From the NCBI GenBank assembly GCA_944391685.1, contig CALXUM010000009.1, positions 1-64,000 of the forward strand: a DNA stretch of 64,000 nucleotides, written 5' to 3'. The stretch comes from an uncultured Alphaproteobacteria bacterium. Lineage in GTDB: Bacteria; Pseudomonadota; Alphaproteobacteria; RF32; CAG-239. The notes beneath the pieces are model-generated. The model searched no databases, had not been told where the DNA came from, and was given only the letters and a program-made list of their open reading frames with translations. Position 1 is the first letter of the stretch, and the number at the start of each line of letters is the position of its first letter. Position numbers and translations under genes: made by a program. Below, in pieces: positions 39,795 to 48,482 of this stretch.

Positions 39795-39880
39795 AATAAC
39801 TATGATTGGATGCTTGTTTTTTTTATCGAGTCGTTTATGCTAATAAATTATGGAATGTAATTTAGTAGGGGTTGGGTAAA

Positions 39881-41230
39881 ATGGCAAAAAATAAATGGTT
39901 TGGAACAGACGGGGTGCGTGGCGTGGCTAATGTTTTTCCGATAACAGCTGATTTTGCAATGAAATTGGCGATGGCTGCGGCGGAAAAAATATGCAATAAA
40001 AAACACAAGGTAGCAATTGCCAGAGATACCAGAATATCAGGTCAAATGTTGGAGGCAGCTTTAAGTGCCGGTTTTGCAGCTAAAGGGGTTGATGTCTTGC
40101 TCTTAGGAGTTATCCCTACTCCTGCAGTGACAACTGTTACACCAGATTTAGATGTGGATATGTCTGTTATGATTACAGCTTCACATAATCCTTATAAGGA
40201 TAACGGAATAAAATTGATTGCGGCTGACGGATATAAATTTAATGATGATTTAACTGCTGAATTGGAATTTTTAATAGAAAAAGGAGAATTTGTTTTTGAC
40301 AGTAATAAAATAGGGAGCATTAGAAAAGACAATTCAGCTTTGGAAAAATATGAAGCAATTGCATTGTCAACGGCTGGAGAAAAAAATCAGTTACAAGGCC
40401 TTAAGATTGTTGTTGATTGTGCAAACGGATGCTTTGCTGAAATTATGCCAAAGTTATTTTCAGAAATGGGGGCAGATGTTGTTAAAATAGGGTGTGATCC
40501 GGATGGATTTAATATTAATCGTGATTGTGGCTCACAACATGTTGATGCAATGCTTGATAAAGTTAAAAAAGTTAAGGCTGATATTGGAGTTGCTGTTGAT
40601 GGTGATGGAGATAGAATTAAAGTTTGTAATGAAAAAGGGGAATTAATCAGAAGCGAACAATTGATCGCTTTTTTGGCGAAATATTTACAAGAAAGCGGAG
40701 AACTAAAGTCTAGTCCGGTAGTGTCAACAGTTTTATCGAATACCGGTTTGGAGAAGTTTGTTTTAAATAATTTGGGCTTGAAGTATTATTCGACTCCAGT
40801 TGGTGAACGTTATGTGGTTGAAAAGATGAGGCAGGAAAAAGGAGTCGTTGGAGGAGAAGAATCGGGACATATTGTGTTGAGCGACTATAGTCGATCAGGA
40901 GATGCAATGATGGTGGCTTTGGTTTTAGCTAAGGGATTAAAATTTTATAAAAAGAAAATGAGTGAAATTTTTCCTTTGTTTGAATTTGAACCATTGGTAT
41001 TTGAAAATCCCAGATTTGAAAGCAGAGAAAAAGTTAGATCAATTGTAGCGAACAGCGAATTACAAAATGTTTTGGCTCAATGTCAGATGCGTTTGCAAGG
41101 AGTGGGAAGAGCAGTTATTCATCCGTCAGGAACAGAACCTTTAATCAGAGTTTGGGTGTGTGGAAATAATGAATGTTTAGTGAATGAAATCAGCAAGATT
41201 CTTTTAGATAAAATTGAAGAATTAAGATAG
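39881..41230 (+). CDS. glmM: Phosphoglucosamine mutase
   Basis: Makes glucosamine-1-phosphate for peptidoglycan and LPS. Seen: WFGTDGVRGVAN, catalytic serine loop TASHNPYKDNG, metal loop DGDGDRIK, GGEESGH and HPSGTEPLIRVW. 449 residues. ATG at 39881, with GGGG in the leader. Confidence 0.97.
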   Translation: MAKNKWFGTDGVRGVANVFPITADFAMKLAMAAAEKICNKKHKVAIARDTRISGQMLEAALSAGFAAKGVDVLLLGVIPTPAVTTVTPDLDVDMSVMITASHNPYKDNGIKLIAADGYKFNDDLTAELEFLIEKGEFVFDSNKIGSIRKDNSALEKYEAIALSTAGEKNQLQGLKIVVDCANGCFAEIMPKLFSEMGADVVKIGCDPDGFNINRDCGSQHVDAMLDKVKKVKADIGVAVDGDGDRIKVCNEKGELIRSEQLIAFLAKYLQESGELKSSPVVSTVLSNTGLEKFVLNNLGLKYYSTPVGERYVVEKMRQEKGVVGGEESGHIVLSDYSRSGDAMMVALVLAKGLKFYKKKMSEIFPLFEFEPLVFENPRFESREKVRSIVANSELQNVLAQCQMRLQGVGRAVIHPSGTEPLIRVWVCGNNECLVNEISKILLDKIEELR

Positions 41231-41324
41231 ATTAAAAGATTGTAAAGAATATGATTAAAGTTTTGTTTACTAATCAGGGCTAAAATGTGGGTATAGGTTG
41301 GTAAATAACGTAAGGGACAAAAAA

Positions 41325-41525
41325 ATGCAAAAGCAGGTAGAACCACAGGTATTTGATTGGTCTAGAGAAAAAGTGATTCAGGGACGAGGGAATGCTTTGT
41401 TGGTTGCTTATGACAAACATACTTTGTCTACAGGAAATGTTAAGGCTCGTCCACGTTGTGTATGGCCAAGTTTGTTGCAAAATAATTCCTCAAAATATTT
41501 GAGCCGCAGAGTTTGGGGGCGTTAG
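41325..41525 (+). CDS. Hypothetical small protein, 66 aa
   Basis: Not recognised. Soluble and basic (DWSREKVIQGRGNALLVAYD, then VKARPRCVW). AAGGGA precedes the ATG at 41325. It overlaps the next frame by 13 bases, so the two may be a coupled pair. Confidence 0.5.
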   Translation: MQKQVEPQVFDWSREKVIQGRGNALLVAYDKHTLSTGNVKARPRCVWPSLLQNNSSKYLSRRVWGR

Positions 41526-41851
41526 TAGCAAAAGTGTTAAAAGGGCTTATTTCTCTTTTTACTTCCGGAATAATTTTTAATCCGATGGTTTTGCTTGGAA
41601 TCGGGTTGGGAATTTTTGTTGAGATAAATTGGGAAGCAGAGAGAATCTATGCATTACTTAAGAATTATCATCTTTATTTATTAATTTGGCTTATTTCCGG
41701 TGCTTATGTTTTTGTTTTTAAAAGAATTTATAAGGACGGTGGTGTGGATCCTGATTATGCAGCTATGATTTTTGCCAGCATTACAGGAGTTCTGAAGTTT
41801 GTTATGGCATTTGTTTTGGCAATGTCATTTATAATGATGATAAGTTTTTAG
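41513..41851 (+). CDS. Small membrane protein, 112 aa
   Basis: Not recognised. Three hydrophobic segments (about residues 16-38, 52-68 and 84-112). The frame opens with TTG at 41513; GTG at 41534 is an alternative. It overlaps the preceding gene by 13 bases and meets the YjfB-like gene tail to tail with a 4-base overlap of stops. Confidence 0.6.
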   Translation: MGALVAKVLKGLISLFTSGIIFNPMVLLGIGLGIFVEINWEAERIYALLKNYHLYLLIWLISGAYVFVFKRIYKDGGVDPDYAAMIFASITGVLKFVMAFVLAMSFIMMISF

Positions 41852-42021
41852 ATTGAAACGTCAACATTAGTACCAACGTTTTCAGAAACAGGAACTTCTC
41901 GACTTGTTTCTAGCAAAACTTCTATAGCTTGTTGTTGTAATTCAACACTATTTTTAATCAAACTCATTTGAGTTTGTTGGATGGCCAAAGCGTAAGAACT
42001 TAAGGCTCCGAGTTCAGACAT
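41848..42021 (-). CDS. YjfB-like putative motility protein, 57 aa
   Basis: A small gene on the minus strand with an AGGAG ribosome site before the ATG at 42021. Sequence MSELGALSSYALAIQQTQMS then ELQQQAIEVLLETS resembles the YjfB putative motility family (short, Gln-rich helix that follows a first Ser/Ala helix). The function of that family is not well known. A flagellin gene lies 3 kb away, so a motility role is plausible. Confidence 0.6.
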   Translation of the reverse strand: MSELGALSSYALAIQQTQMSLIKNSVELQQQAIEVLLETSREVPVSENVGTNVDVSI

Positions 42022-42165
42022 TTTTATTCTCCTACATTATTTAATTGTATTTAAATATAACACAAAAGCCTTAATAGTTCATTAAAATTTTTGTGGCTTG
42101 GTTGTTTTTGAATTTGGATTGATTATTTTATTTTGATAAGTGGTAAACTTTATAGGAATAATAAA

Positions 42166-42672
42166 ATGAATATAAATATATATAAAAATTTGCTGTTAAT
42201 TTCTGCATTGAGCTTAGTAAGTTATAATTCTTACGGACAAGGAAATATAAATATGGTTGATGAAGCAGCAAATGGTCCCACGGTTGTTTATGGTTCGGCA
42301 CAGGAATCAGGCGGGGGGAAAGATAGTTTTACCGTTGAACAACCAGACGGAGCGGCTAATCCTTTGGGAGATCCGATTGTAGTTCCGGCACAATCGGAAC
42401 AAAGTGAAGAAAATCAGATGCCGTTGTTGCAAAATTCACCAAAACAAAATGGAAGTGGAGCCACTGCAAGTTCTGAGTCTAATAATCAATTGCAACAAGT
42501 TAATCCCAATACTCCCCAGGGGCAAGAACAGCTTGGTAATGACTTTCAGAATACTTTGATGGAGGCAAACGGGATGGTTTATGATGTGCAAGCATATCCG
42601 GAAGAAGACCTAAACGCAATAGGTAATCCATCAAATCCGGCAACATTATATTCGCCTAATGTTAATCCTTAG
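42166..42672 (+). CDS. Secreted low-complexity protein, 168 aa
   Basis: Signal peptide (MNINIYKNLLLISALSLVSY...SYG) and a mature region rich in Gln, Asn, Ser, Pro with no fold I can see. AGGA is 8 bases before the ATG at 42166. Not recognised; convergent with the Cys-rich secreted protein, with a 4-base overlap. Confidence 0.65.
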   Translation: MNINIYKNLLLISALSLVSYNSYGQGNINMVDEAANGPTVVYGSAQESGGGKDSFTVEQPDGAANPLGDPIVVPAQSEQSEENQMPLLQNSPKQNGSGATASSESNNQLQQVNPNTPQGQEQLGNDFQNTLMEANGMVYDVQAYPEEDLNAIGNPSNPATLYSPNVNP

Positions 42673-44396
42673 TTACATTCCATTTGACTGAAAGATAATT
42701 CTTTGCACTTCCACTTGTCTTCAATTCTGTTTGAAGGTTCTATGGTTATAGATTGAACAGAAGTATCTATGGCTGAACCTAAGTGAATGTAGTAAAGATC
42801 ATCACACTGGGTATCATTATTTTCCGCCAGAGGAAATATTGTTTGATCATAAGAGCTAAATAACTTAGAATATTTATACAAATGGATTGAAGCAAGAGAG
42901 TTAATTATATTAGGGTTATCGGTTAATGATATGAGTTTTATATTTGGGGTATCAATTTTTGCCCATTGTTTTAGAACTATTGAAGAAGTATCGGCAATAA
43001 TTCCTCCGGCGATTTTTACTTTGGAATTACATCCAAAAACCAAGCTTTCAGAATCAATGCTTGTATTGGATGGATCTTTATATTCTAATATTCCTTTAAT
43101 AAAAATTTCGTTGAAACCTTTAGTCTTCAAATAACCATATAGACTTCCTTTCAGACCGAGAGCTGCATCTTTTTCAAGATCGACATTGCCTCGTATACTA
43201 CCATCAGAAAGAAGTTTACTGTTGGGGCTAATATTAATGTTGGCACAAATTTCAGTAATACCTCTGAAACTTACAATGCCTGAAATGTTTATGTTTTGAG
43301 CTTGTATAGGGCAAGCAGGAAGGTGGCCTGAAAATTTGAAACGGACATTTTTAAAAGATCCGTTAGCAGGTAAGGTCAATTCTTCTTCATAAATTAGATT
43401 AAAATCAATATTTTCAATGTTGCGATCAAAAAGATGACCATAATTTTCGAGATTTTTTTGGTTTATGTGCAAAGTTATTTGTGGACGAGATTCGTTTTGA
43501 CAATCTAAGGTAGTCATTCCTACTAAAGAGCGTAATTCTTTTTTAGTTAAATCAATGGTCGGATTAATTATATCTTCACCAATTACATCAGCGTTCGGAT
43601 AATCGATTTTAGCTTGTTTTAAACAATTGATTTGGCAACGTTTGAAACTGGGGTTTTGCGGACAGTCAAAAGAATCTTCGGTAGGAGCACAGCTATTTAA
43701 TGTAAAACCATTTTCATAACAAACAGTTTCAACGGTTTTGCAAGCACTATAAAGTAAGTTTTCTCCTTGTAGGCATGATGGAGTTTGCGGGGACATGGGA
43801 CCGTATTGACATTTAATAAAACCATCACAAGCTGCAGGTTTTATGTTAGTTTTAACAATACCATCACAAGTGGTGCAGGTTTCGCCTACGGCAACATATC
43901 CGTCAGGAACGGCATCTATTTTATGACTAAAATCTGGGCAAGAATCGCAGCATATACCATAATCTTCAGAATAGGGACATTTTTTATCGCTTAGTTGACA
44001 TTTATCTTTGGAAACGTAACCGCTTTCTTGACACGCTTTAATAACATTTTCTGCACAAGCACGGTAAAGAGGAAATTTATTGTCACATATTTTTTGTGGA
44101 TATAAGGGAAGTTTGCAGTCACTTTTTAAAAAACGATAGTTATTGTTGCGACACCATTGTTCCTGTGAACAGCTGCGATAATAAGCATCATGGTGAGGGC
44201 AACGATCAGTCGGTGCAGTTTGATTGGTGCAGTTGGCATAAGTAATTTTGTATCCCTCATCAAGGCACTTCTGTTCGGCACGAGAAAGTTCATGATTCTG
44301 ATAGCTGTTATTGGCATAGTCAGGGACAACGGCTGCTCTTGCCATAACAGAAAAATAAAATAAGCTTATAAAAAGTGCTGTATTAAACTTTTTCAT
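42669..44396 (-). CDS. Cysteine-rich secreted protein with beta-solenoid-like C-terminus, 575 aa
   Basis: Signal peptide (KKFNTALFISLFYFSVMARA). Residues ~40-270 contain about 40 Cys in repeated short modules (C-x-NNNYRFLKSDC, ACQESGYVSKDKC, TVCYENGFTLNSC), each resembling a disulfide-bonded unit. Residues ~300-560 have repeated NINISG / IRGNVDLEKDAAL / IFIKGIL strands as in a right-handed beta-solenoid. Surface exposure is likely. This modular type is familiar from gut alphaproteobacteria, but no function is known to me. I use ATG 44396 rather than GTG 44408. Confidence 0.75.
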   Translation of the reverse strand: MKKFNTALFISLFYFSVMARAAVVPDYANNSYQNHELSRAEQKCLDEGYKITYANCTNQTAPTDRCPHHDAYYRSCSQEQWCRNNNYRFLKSDCKLPLYPQKICDNKFPLYRACAENVIKACQESGYVSKDKCQLSDKKCPYSEDYGICCDSCPDFSHKIDAVPDGYVAVGETCTTCDGIVKTNIKPAACDGFIKCQYGPMSPQTPSCLQGENLLYSACKTVETVCYENGFTLNSCAPTEDSFDCPQNPSFKRCQINCLKQAKIDYPNADVIGEDIINPTIDLTKKELRSLVGMTTLDCQNESRPQITLHINQKNLENYGHLFDRNIENIDFNLIYEEELTLPANGSFKNVRFKFSGHLPACPIQAQNINISGIVSFRGITEICANINISPNSKLLSDGSIRGNVDLEKDAALGLKGSLYGYLKTKGFNEIFIKGILEYKDPSNTSIDSESLVFGCNSKVKIAGGIIADTSSIVLKQWAKIDTPNIKLISLTDNPNIINSLASIHLYKYSKLFSSYDQTIFPLAENNDTQCDDLYYIHLGSAIDTSVQSITIEPSNRIEDKWKCKELSFSQMECN

Positions 44397-44478
44397 GATT
44401 GTACTCACTTATATGAAGGAATTTTGGTTGTATTTTAGGTGTTTTGAATTAATTTTGTGTTAAAAAAGTTTAGCTTTT

Positions 44479-44506
44479 TTGACAAAATTTATTTTTTGAC
44501 TAGATT
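44479..44506 (+). promoter_or_regulatory. Promoter-like site for carD
   Basis: TTGACA (44479-44484), 16 bases, TAGATT (44501-44506). Confidence 0.45.
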
Positions 44507-44585
44507 TAAACCTTTTTTTGTGGTATGTTAACGCTGTCATTGAATAAAGATGCATAATAAACAACCTTCAATATGGGAAAATGAT

Positions 44586-45092
44586 ATGAATAAAAAAATC
44601 TCAGTTAAAAATCCGTTTTGCTCAGGTGAATATGTTGTTTATCCGGCACATGGCGTGGGAAAAGTTGCTGATATCACCAGGCAAAACGTGGCTGGCTCAG
44701 AGTTGGAATTGATAGTGGTTAATTTTGATAAGGACAAAATGACTTTAAGAATTCCAATGGCTAAAGCTGAGACAACCGGATTACGCAAAATTTCAGGTGC
44801 TGATACCATGAACGATGCTTTGGCTACCTTAAAAGGAAAAGCAAAAGTTAAAAAAGTTATGTGGTCAAGAAGGGCTCAGGAATATGAAAATAAAATCAAT
44901 TCCGGAAGTCCGGTAGCAATTGCCGAAGTTATTCGTGATTTGTATCGCAGTGAAAATTTGGCTGAACAGTCTTATAGCGAAAGACAAATTTATGAGCAGG
45001 CTCTTGATCGGTTGGCAAATGAATATGCAGTGTTTGAAAATATATCGCCGGCCGATGCAACGCAAAAGTTGCTTAGTATTTTAGCAAAGTAA
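44586..45092 (+). CDS. carD: CarD/CdnL-family transcription regulator
   Basis: Binds the beta subunit of RNA polymerase and stabilises open complexes, notably at rRNA promoters. Seen: N-terminal Tudor-like RNAP-interaction domain YVVYPAHGVGKVADI and LRIPMAKAETTGLRKI, then a helical DNA-binding domain WSRRAQEYENKINSG with RDLYR. 168 residues from ATG 44586 (the extra N-terminal residues of the longer frame are not conserved-looking). Confidence 0.93.
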   Translation: MNKKISVKNPFCSGEYVVYPAHGVGKVADITRQNVAGSELELIVVNFDKDKMTLRIPMAKAETTGLRKISGADTMNDALATLKGKAKVKKVMWSRRAQEYENKINSGSPVAIAEVIRDLYRSENLAEQSYSERQIYEQALDRLANEYAVFENISPADATQKLLSILAK

Positions 45093-45105
45093 ATTTGTTA
45101 ATCTT

Positions 45106-45138
45106 AAAAAATCCCCTCTTTTTAGAGGGGATTTTTTT
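45106..45138 (+). terminator. Terminator after carD
   Basis: AAAAAATCCCCTCT / AGAGGGGATTTTTTT. Confidence 0.9.
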
Positions 45139-45206
45139 ATAACCGATATAAAGACTATAACCTAATTTATATAAAGAATTTCTGTGGAAAAAGCTTTTAT
45201 AGTTTG

Positions 45207-45235
45207 TTGTCATGTGGTAAGATATATCATATACA
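45207..45235 (+). promoter_or_regulatory. Promoter-like site for the flagellin gene
   Basis: TTGTCA (45207-45212), 17 bases, TATACA (45230-45235). No clear sigma-28 or sigma-54 box is seen. Confidence 0.4.
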
Positions 45236-45264
45236 GAAAGTATGAGTATTAAAGAGAGGGTGGT

Positions 45265-47250
45265 ATGGACAAGATCAGCCTGAGTGCCAGTATGCGATCT
45301 AATTTATTGAGCTTGCAGAACATCAGCAAGCAGGTTGATTCTACCCAAAACAAACTCTCCACCGGCAAAAAAGTCAATTCCGCGATAGATAATCCTAGTT
45401 CTTATTACACTGCCAGAAGTTTAACCAATCGGGCTAATGATTTAGATGCCTTGCTTGACAGCATGGGACAGGCGGTATCTACCATCAAGGCAGCAACGGA
45501 AGCCTTGGAAAATGCGGCAGATTTTTTGGAGCAAGCCAAAGCGGTGGCGACCCAAACATTAGAGGACACCTCAGGTTTTCTGTCAGATCAACCGATAGCG
45601 GCACGAGTAAGCAATGAAACAGAGCTTTTAGATGCTATCAACAGCGGCAAACAAGGGCTGATAGTCATAGAAGGCAGCATAACCTTATCAGAAAATCAGG
45701 TGTTAAACTTACAAGACGGCCAGTCATTGGTAGGAGCCAATTATCTTGATCCCAATAAAGGGGGTAAAGATGAATTAATTTTTAATATGACGGATGGCAG
45801 TATAGAAAAAGCCGTCAATATGGCTAATAATTCATCGGTGAGCAATTTAAATATTACGTTTAATGCCAGCAGTCGCAGTCATCTTTTTTATGCCAGTAAT
45901 AAACAAGGTGTAAATTTTTCAAACCTTAATATAGATTTTGTAGCTGAAAAAGATGATACAATAAATCGCTGGGCTACAGCTTTTTATTTTAACAACGCAG
46001 ACGCAACGATAAGCGGTAAAGTCAATATAAAAGCCAAAGGAGATAAACTTTGCGGTATTTGGGGTTACAAAAATGCCAATATTGAGATAAATGAAAACAG
46101 TCAAATTAATATAGAAATTGACGGAGATAATGTAGGCAGCAACAGCCGCTCCATAATGTCATATGATAATTCAGAAATAAATATTCGCAGTGGTTCGGTT
46201 ATAAACAGTTCTATTAAAAATTCTGAACTAGGTTTAAACATAATTGTTTATCGAGGCGGAAGATTGAATATAGAAAACGCTATAATGAATGCTACAAATA
46301 ATTGCAATGATGGTTATGGTTTTGATATAAATGGAGGAGATGTAAATATAAGCCAAAAATCAATTGTTAACTTTAAATGCGAAGGAAAAAACTTTTACAG
46401 CTTTTTTGTTGCTGACAGCTCGCAAGAAAATAAATTTAATGTAAAAGATAACAGTGAAATTCATATAGAGCAAAGCGGAACTAATTCAACTGCTTTTACG
46501 GTTAGAAAACCCGCCTCAGGAATTAATACCGTAAATTTTGCGTCAGGGACCAAAATAAGTGTCAAAGATCATAACAATCCGGCAAATGACGGTTATTGGA
46601 AATTAGATAAAGATTGGGAAAAAGAGATAGATTCTACAGGGACTGATTTTTCAATAAATAGTTTTGCATCATTGGATGGTTTTACCTCCACCGGAGAAAC
46701 GTATCAGATGTTTGATGATTTACCGGAAATAAATTTTGATACGGTTGTCTGGGACAGGCCGGAGGTATATGAAGATAGTCTGCAATATGCTTCTATCATC
46801 AGCCAATATGATTCACTAATCAAAGATGCATCATATAAGGGAGTAAATCTCTTACAAGAACAGGATTTGAAAGTAACATTTAACGAGGGTAGAACCGCAT
46901 GGCTTGATGTGATAGGTAAAGATGCCTCATCTGCCGCACTCGGGTTAACCACCTTAGAGTGGAATTCTAAAGCAGATGTTGAAAAATCAATTGAAGAATT
47001 AACCAATGCCATGAATCAAATCCGCTCGATGTCATCAGAATTGGGAAGTTATTATAATATTGTCCTTACTCGTCAAGATTTTACCGAGAATTTGATAAAT
47101 GTTTTGGAAGAAGGGGCAGATAAATTAACTCTAGCCGATATGAACGAAGAAAGTGCTAATATGTTGGCTCTGCAAACCCGCCAACAATTGGCAATCAATT
47201 CTTTATCTCTTGCCAGCCAAGCCGCTCAGGGGATATTGAGGTTATTTTAG
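45265..47250 (+). CDS. Flagellin with a large beta-helix-like variable domain
   Basis: 661 residues. Residues 1-105 are the flagellin D0/D1 N-terminal helices (SMRSNLLSLQNISKQVDSTQ, LSTGKKVNSAIDNPSSYYTA); residues ~506-661 are the matching C-terminal helices ending LAINSLSLASQAAQGILRLF. Between them, ~390 residues replace the usual D2/D3: short repeated beta-type strands with Asn and Gly turns (SGKVNIKAKGD, ANIEINENSQINIEI, SEINIRSGSVIN), as in right-handed parallel beta-helices of pectate-lyase type. GAGGG precedes the ATG. The filament would display this domain in thousands of copies. No catalytic motif is certain; binding or lyase activity is inference. Confidence 0.92.
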   Translation: MDKISLSASMRSNLLSLQNISKQVDSTQNKLSTGKKVNSAIDNPSSYYTARSLTNRANDLDALLDSMGQAVSTIKAATEALENAADFLEQAKAVATQTLEDTSGFLSDQPIAARVSNETELLDAINSGKQGLIVIEGSITLSENQVLNLQDGQSLVGANYLDPNKGGKDELIFNMTDGSIEKAVNMANNSSVSNLNITFNASSRSHLFYASNKQGVNFSNLNIDFVAEKDDTINRWATAFYFNNADATISGKVNIKAKGDKLCGIWGYKNANIEINENSQINIEIDGDNVGSNSRSIMSYDNSEINIRSGSVINSSIKNSELGLNIIVYRGGRLNIENAIMNATNNCNDGYGFDINGGDVNISQKSIVNFKCEGKNFYSFFVADSSQENKFNVKDNSEIHIEQSGTNSTAFTVRKPASGINTVNFASGTKISVKDHNNPANDGYWKLDKDWEKEIDSTGTDFSINSFASLDGFTSTGETYQMFDDLPEINFDTVVWDRPEVYEDSLQYASIISQYDSLIKDASYKGVNLLQEQDLKVTFNEGRTAWLDVIGKDASSAALGLTTLEWNSKADVEKSIEELTNAMNQIRSMSSELGSYYNIVLTRQDFTENLINVLEEGADKLTLADMNEESANMLALQTRQQLAINSLSLASQAAQGILRLF

Positions 47251-47362
47251 CGGTTAAATAATTTGTGTTTATAACTCTGGGGATAAAAGAGTCTTTAGCT
47301 TGCGAATCAAAAAAAGTTAATTAATGGTTAATTAAAGCAAGTTTTTAGCCTCGGAGGGAATC

Positions 47363-47773
47363 ATGATAGAAGAACCTGAATTTACGGTTAGCCAAACGGA
47401 TGGTATTGTTGTTTCGGCTTGTCCGGTTTTGGTTGATGAAAAGCCGGGGAATAATTTTATGTGGGGGTATTATTTGTGTATTGAGAATAATACCGACCAT
47501 AGAATCCAGTTGGTGGGAAAAGATTGGCGGATTACCGATGATTTGGGCAACAGTTATCGCGATACTTCTGCGGGTTTTAAGGGAGAATTGCCAGAGCTTG
47601 AGCCGGGGGAGTATTTTGAATTTACCTCAGAGGCTCCGCTAAAGTCTGCTAACGCTGTGTTTTATGGTTGTTGTAAGGTTTTAAGTGAAGGGCAGGCAAA
47701 AGCCCGTGATATTAAGATACCTACCTTCAATTTATCAAATAACAAAAGGAATCAAGCTACTGTTTTGAATTAG
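47363..47773 (+). CDS. apaG: ApaG-domain protein
   Basis: Fibronectin-III-like small protein. Seen: FMWGYYLCIENNTDHRIQLVGKDWRITDDLG and ELEPGEYFEFTSEAPL, both diagnostic. 136 residues. GGAGG precedes the ATG. In alphaproteobacteria it is often next to unrelated housekeeping genes; its exact role is unsettled. Confidence 0.93.
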   Translation: MIEEPEFTVSQTDGIVVSACPVLVDEKPGNNFMWGYYLCIENNTDHRIQLVGKDWRITDDLGNSYRDTSAGFKGELPELEPGEYFEFTSEAPLKSANAVFYGCCKVLSEGQAKARDIKIPTFNLSNNKRNQATVLN

Positions 47774-48390
47774 TAATATGTGGGTGTCAATGGTTGATTG
47801 ACAACGTATACGTTCAAGTATTTGTAGATGTTTGATGTCATTTTGGTGTTGAATTCATCAAAAAGCTTTTTGACCATGCCGTTCCAATATTTTTCTTTTT
47901 CGGCAATGTCTGTGTCTGCAGGAATGGCAAGTTCTCTCCAAGCATCAACCTCCGTAGAGGCCTGAGATATATTGGTGGTATCTATTATTTTGACCGCAAC
48001 AACCAATTTAGCTCTGTATTTTATGCGGTCTTTGTAAAACATTTGTTCGCTTTTTTCAATTTCCTCGGTAACGCTGGCATCTTTAATAATGACTTGAGCA
48101 ACTTTTGGACTTGAAAAATCAACAGCTTTTAAGCGATCACGAGCCCAAAGTTTGGCCGTTTTCTCGATTGATACCGGAAAGAGATGTTCTACATTTGGAC
48201 GAGTGAAAGAAGGGGTGAATTCTGAAATTACCTCAACTTTGCTGACTTTAAGCTGGATTGGCTCATTATTATCATAACGAGGTTCGGTGTAAGTCGGCAA
48301 TTCTTCCGGTTCAACAAAATAAAGTCTGCCGCAGCCTGAGATTAAAATGCTGATTAAAAATATGGGAAGAATTTTAGATGATAATTTCAT
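47770..48390 (-). CDS. Lipoprotein, 206 aa, conserved-looking
   Basis: Lipobox ILISGC (Cys about 20). Mature domain of about 180 residues with mixed alpha/beta character (IQLKVSKVEVISEFTPSF, AQVIIKDASVTEE, RAKLVVAVKI), reminiscent of conserved alphaproteobacterial outer-membrane lipoproteins of unknown function. GAGGA before the ATG. Overlaps the apaG stop by 4 bases. Confidence 0.8.
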   Translation of the reverse strand: MKLSSKILPIFLISILISGCGRLYFVEPEELPTYTEPRYDNNEPIQLKVSKVEVISEFTPSFTRPNVEHLFPVSIEKTAKLWARDRLKAVDFSSPKVAQVIIKDASVTEEIEKSEQMFYKDRIKYRAKLVVAVKIIDTTNISQASTEVDAWRELAIPADTDIAEKEKYWNGMVKKLFDEFNTKMTSNIYKYLNVYVVNQPLTPTYY

Positions 48391-48415
48391 GTTTTTTTCC
48401 TCTTAGACGTAACAT

Positions 48416-48448
48416 AAAGAAGCCCTTTTTAAAACAAGAGCTTCTTTT
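48416..48448 (-). terminator. Terminator after hslO
   Basis: Minus strand: AAAGAAGC / GCTTCTTT arms around a T-rich loop. Moderate. Confidence 0.5.
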
Positions 48449-48482
48449 AACTTATTAGATATTAATTAAAAACTGGTTAAAC

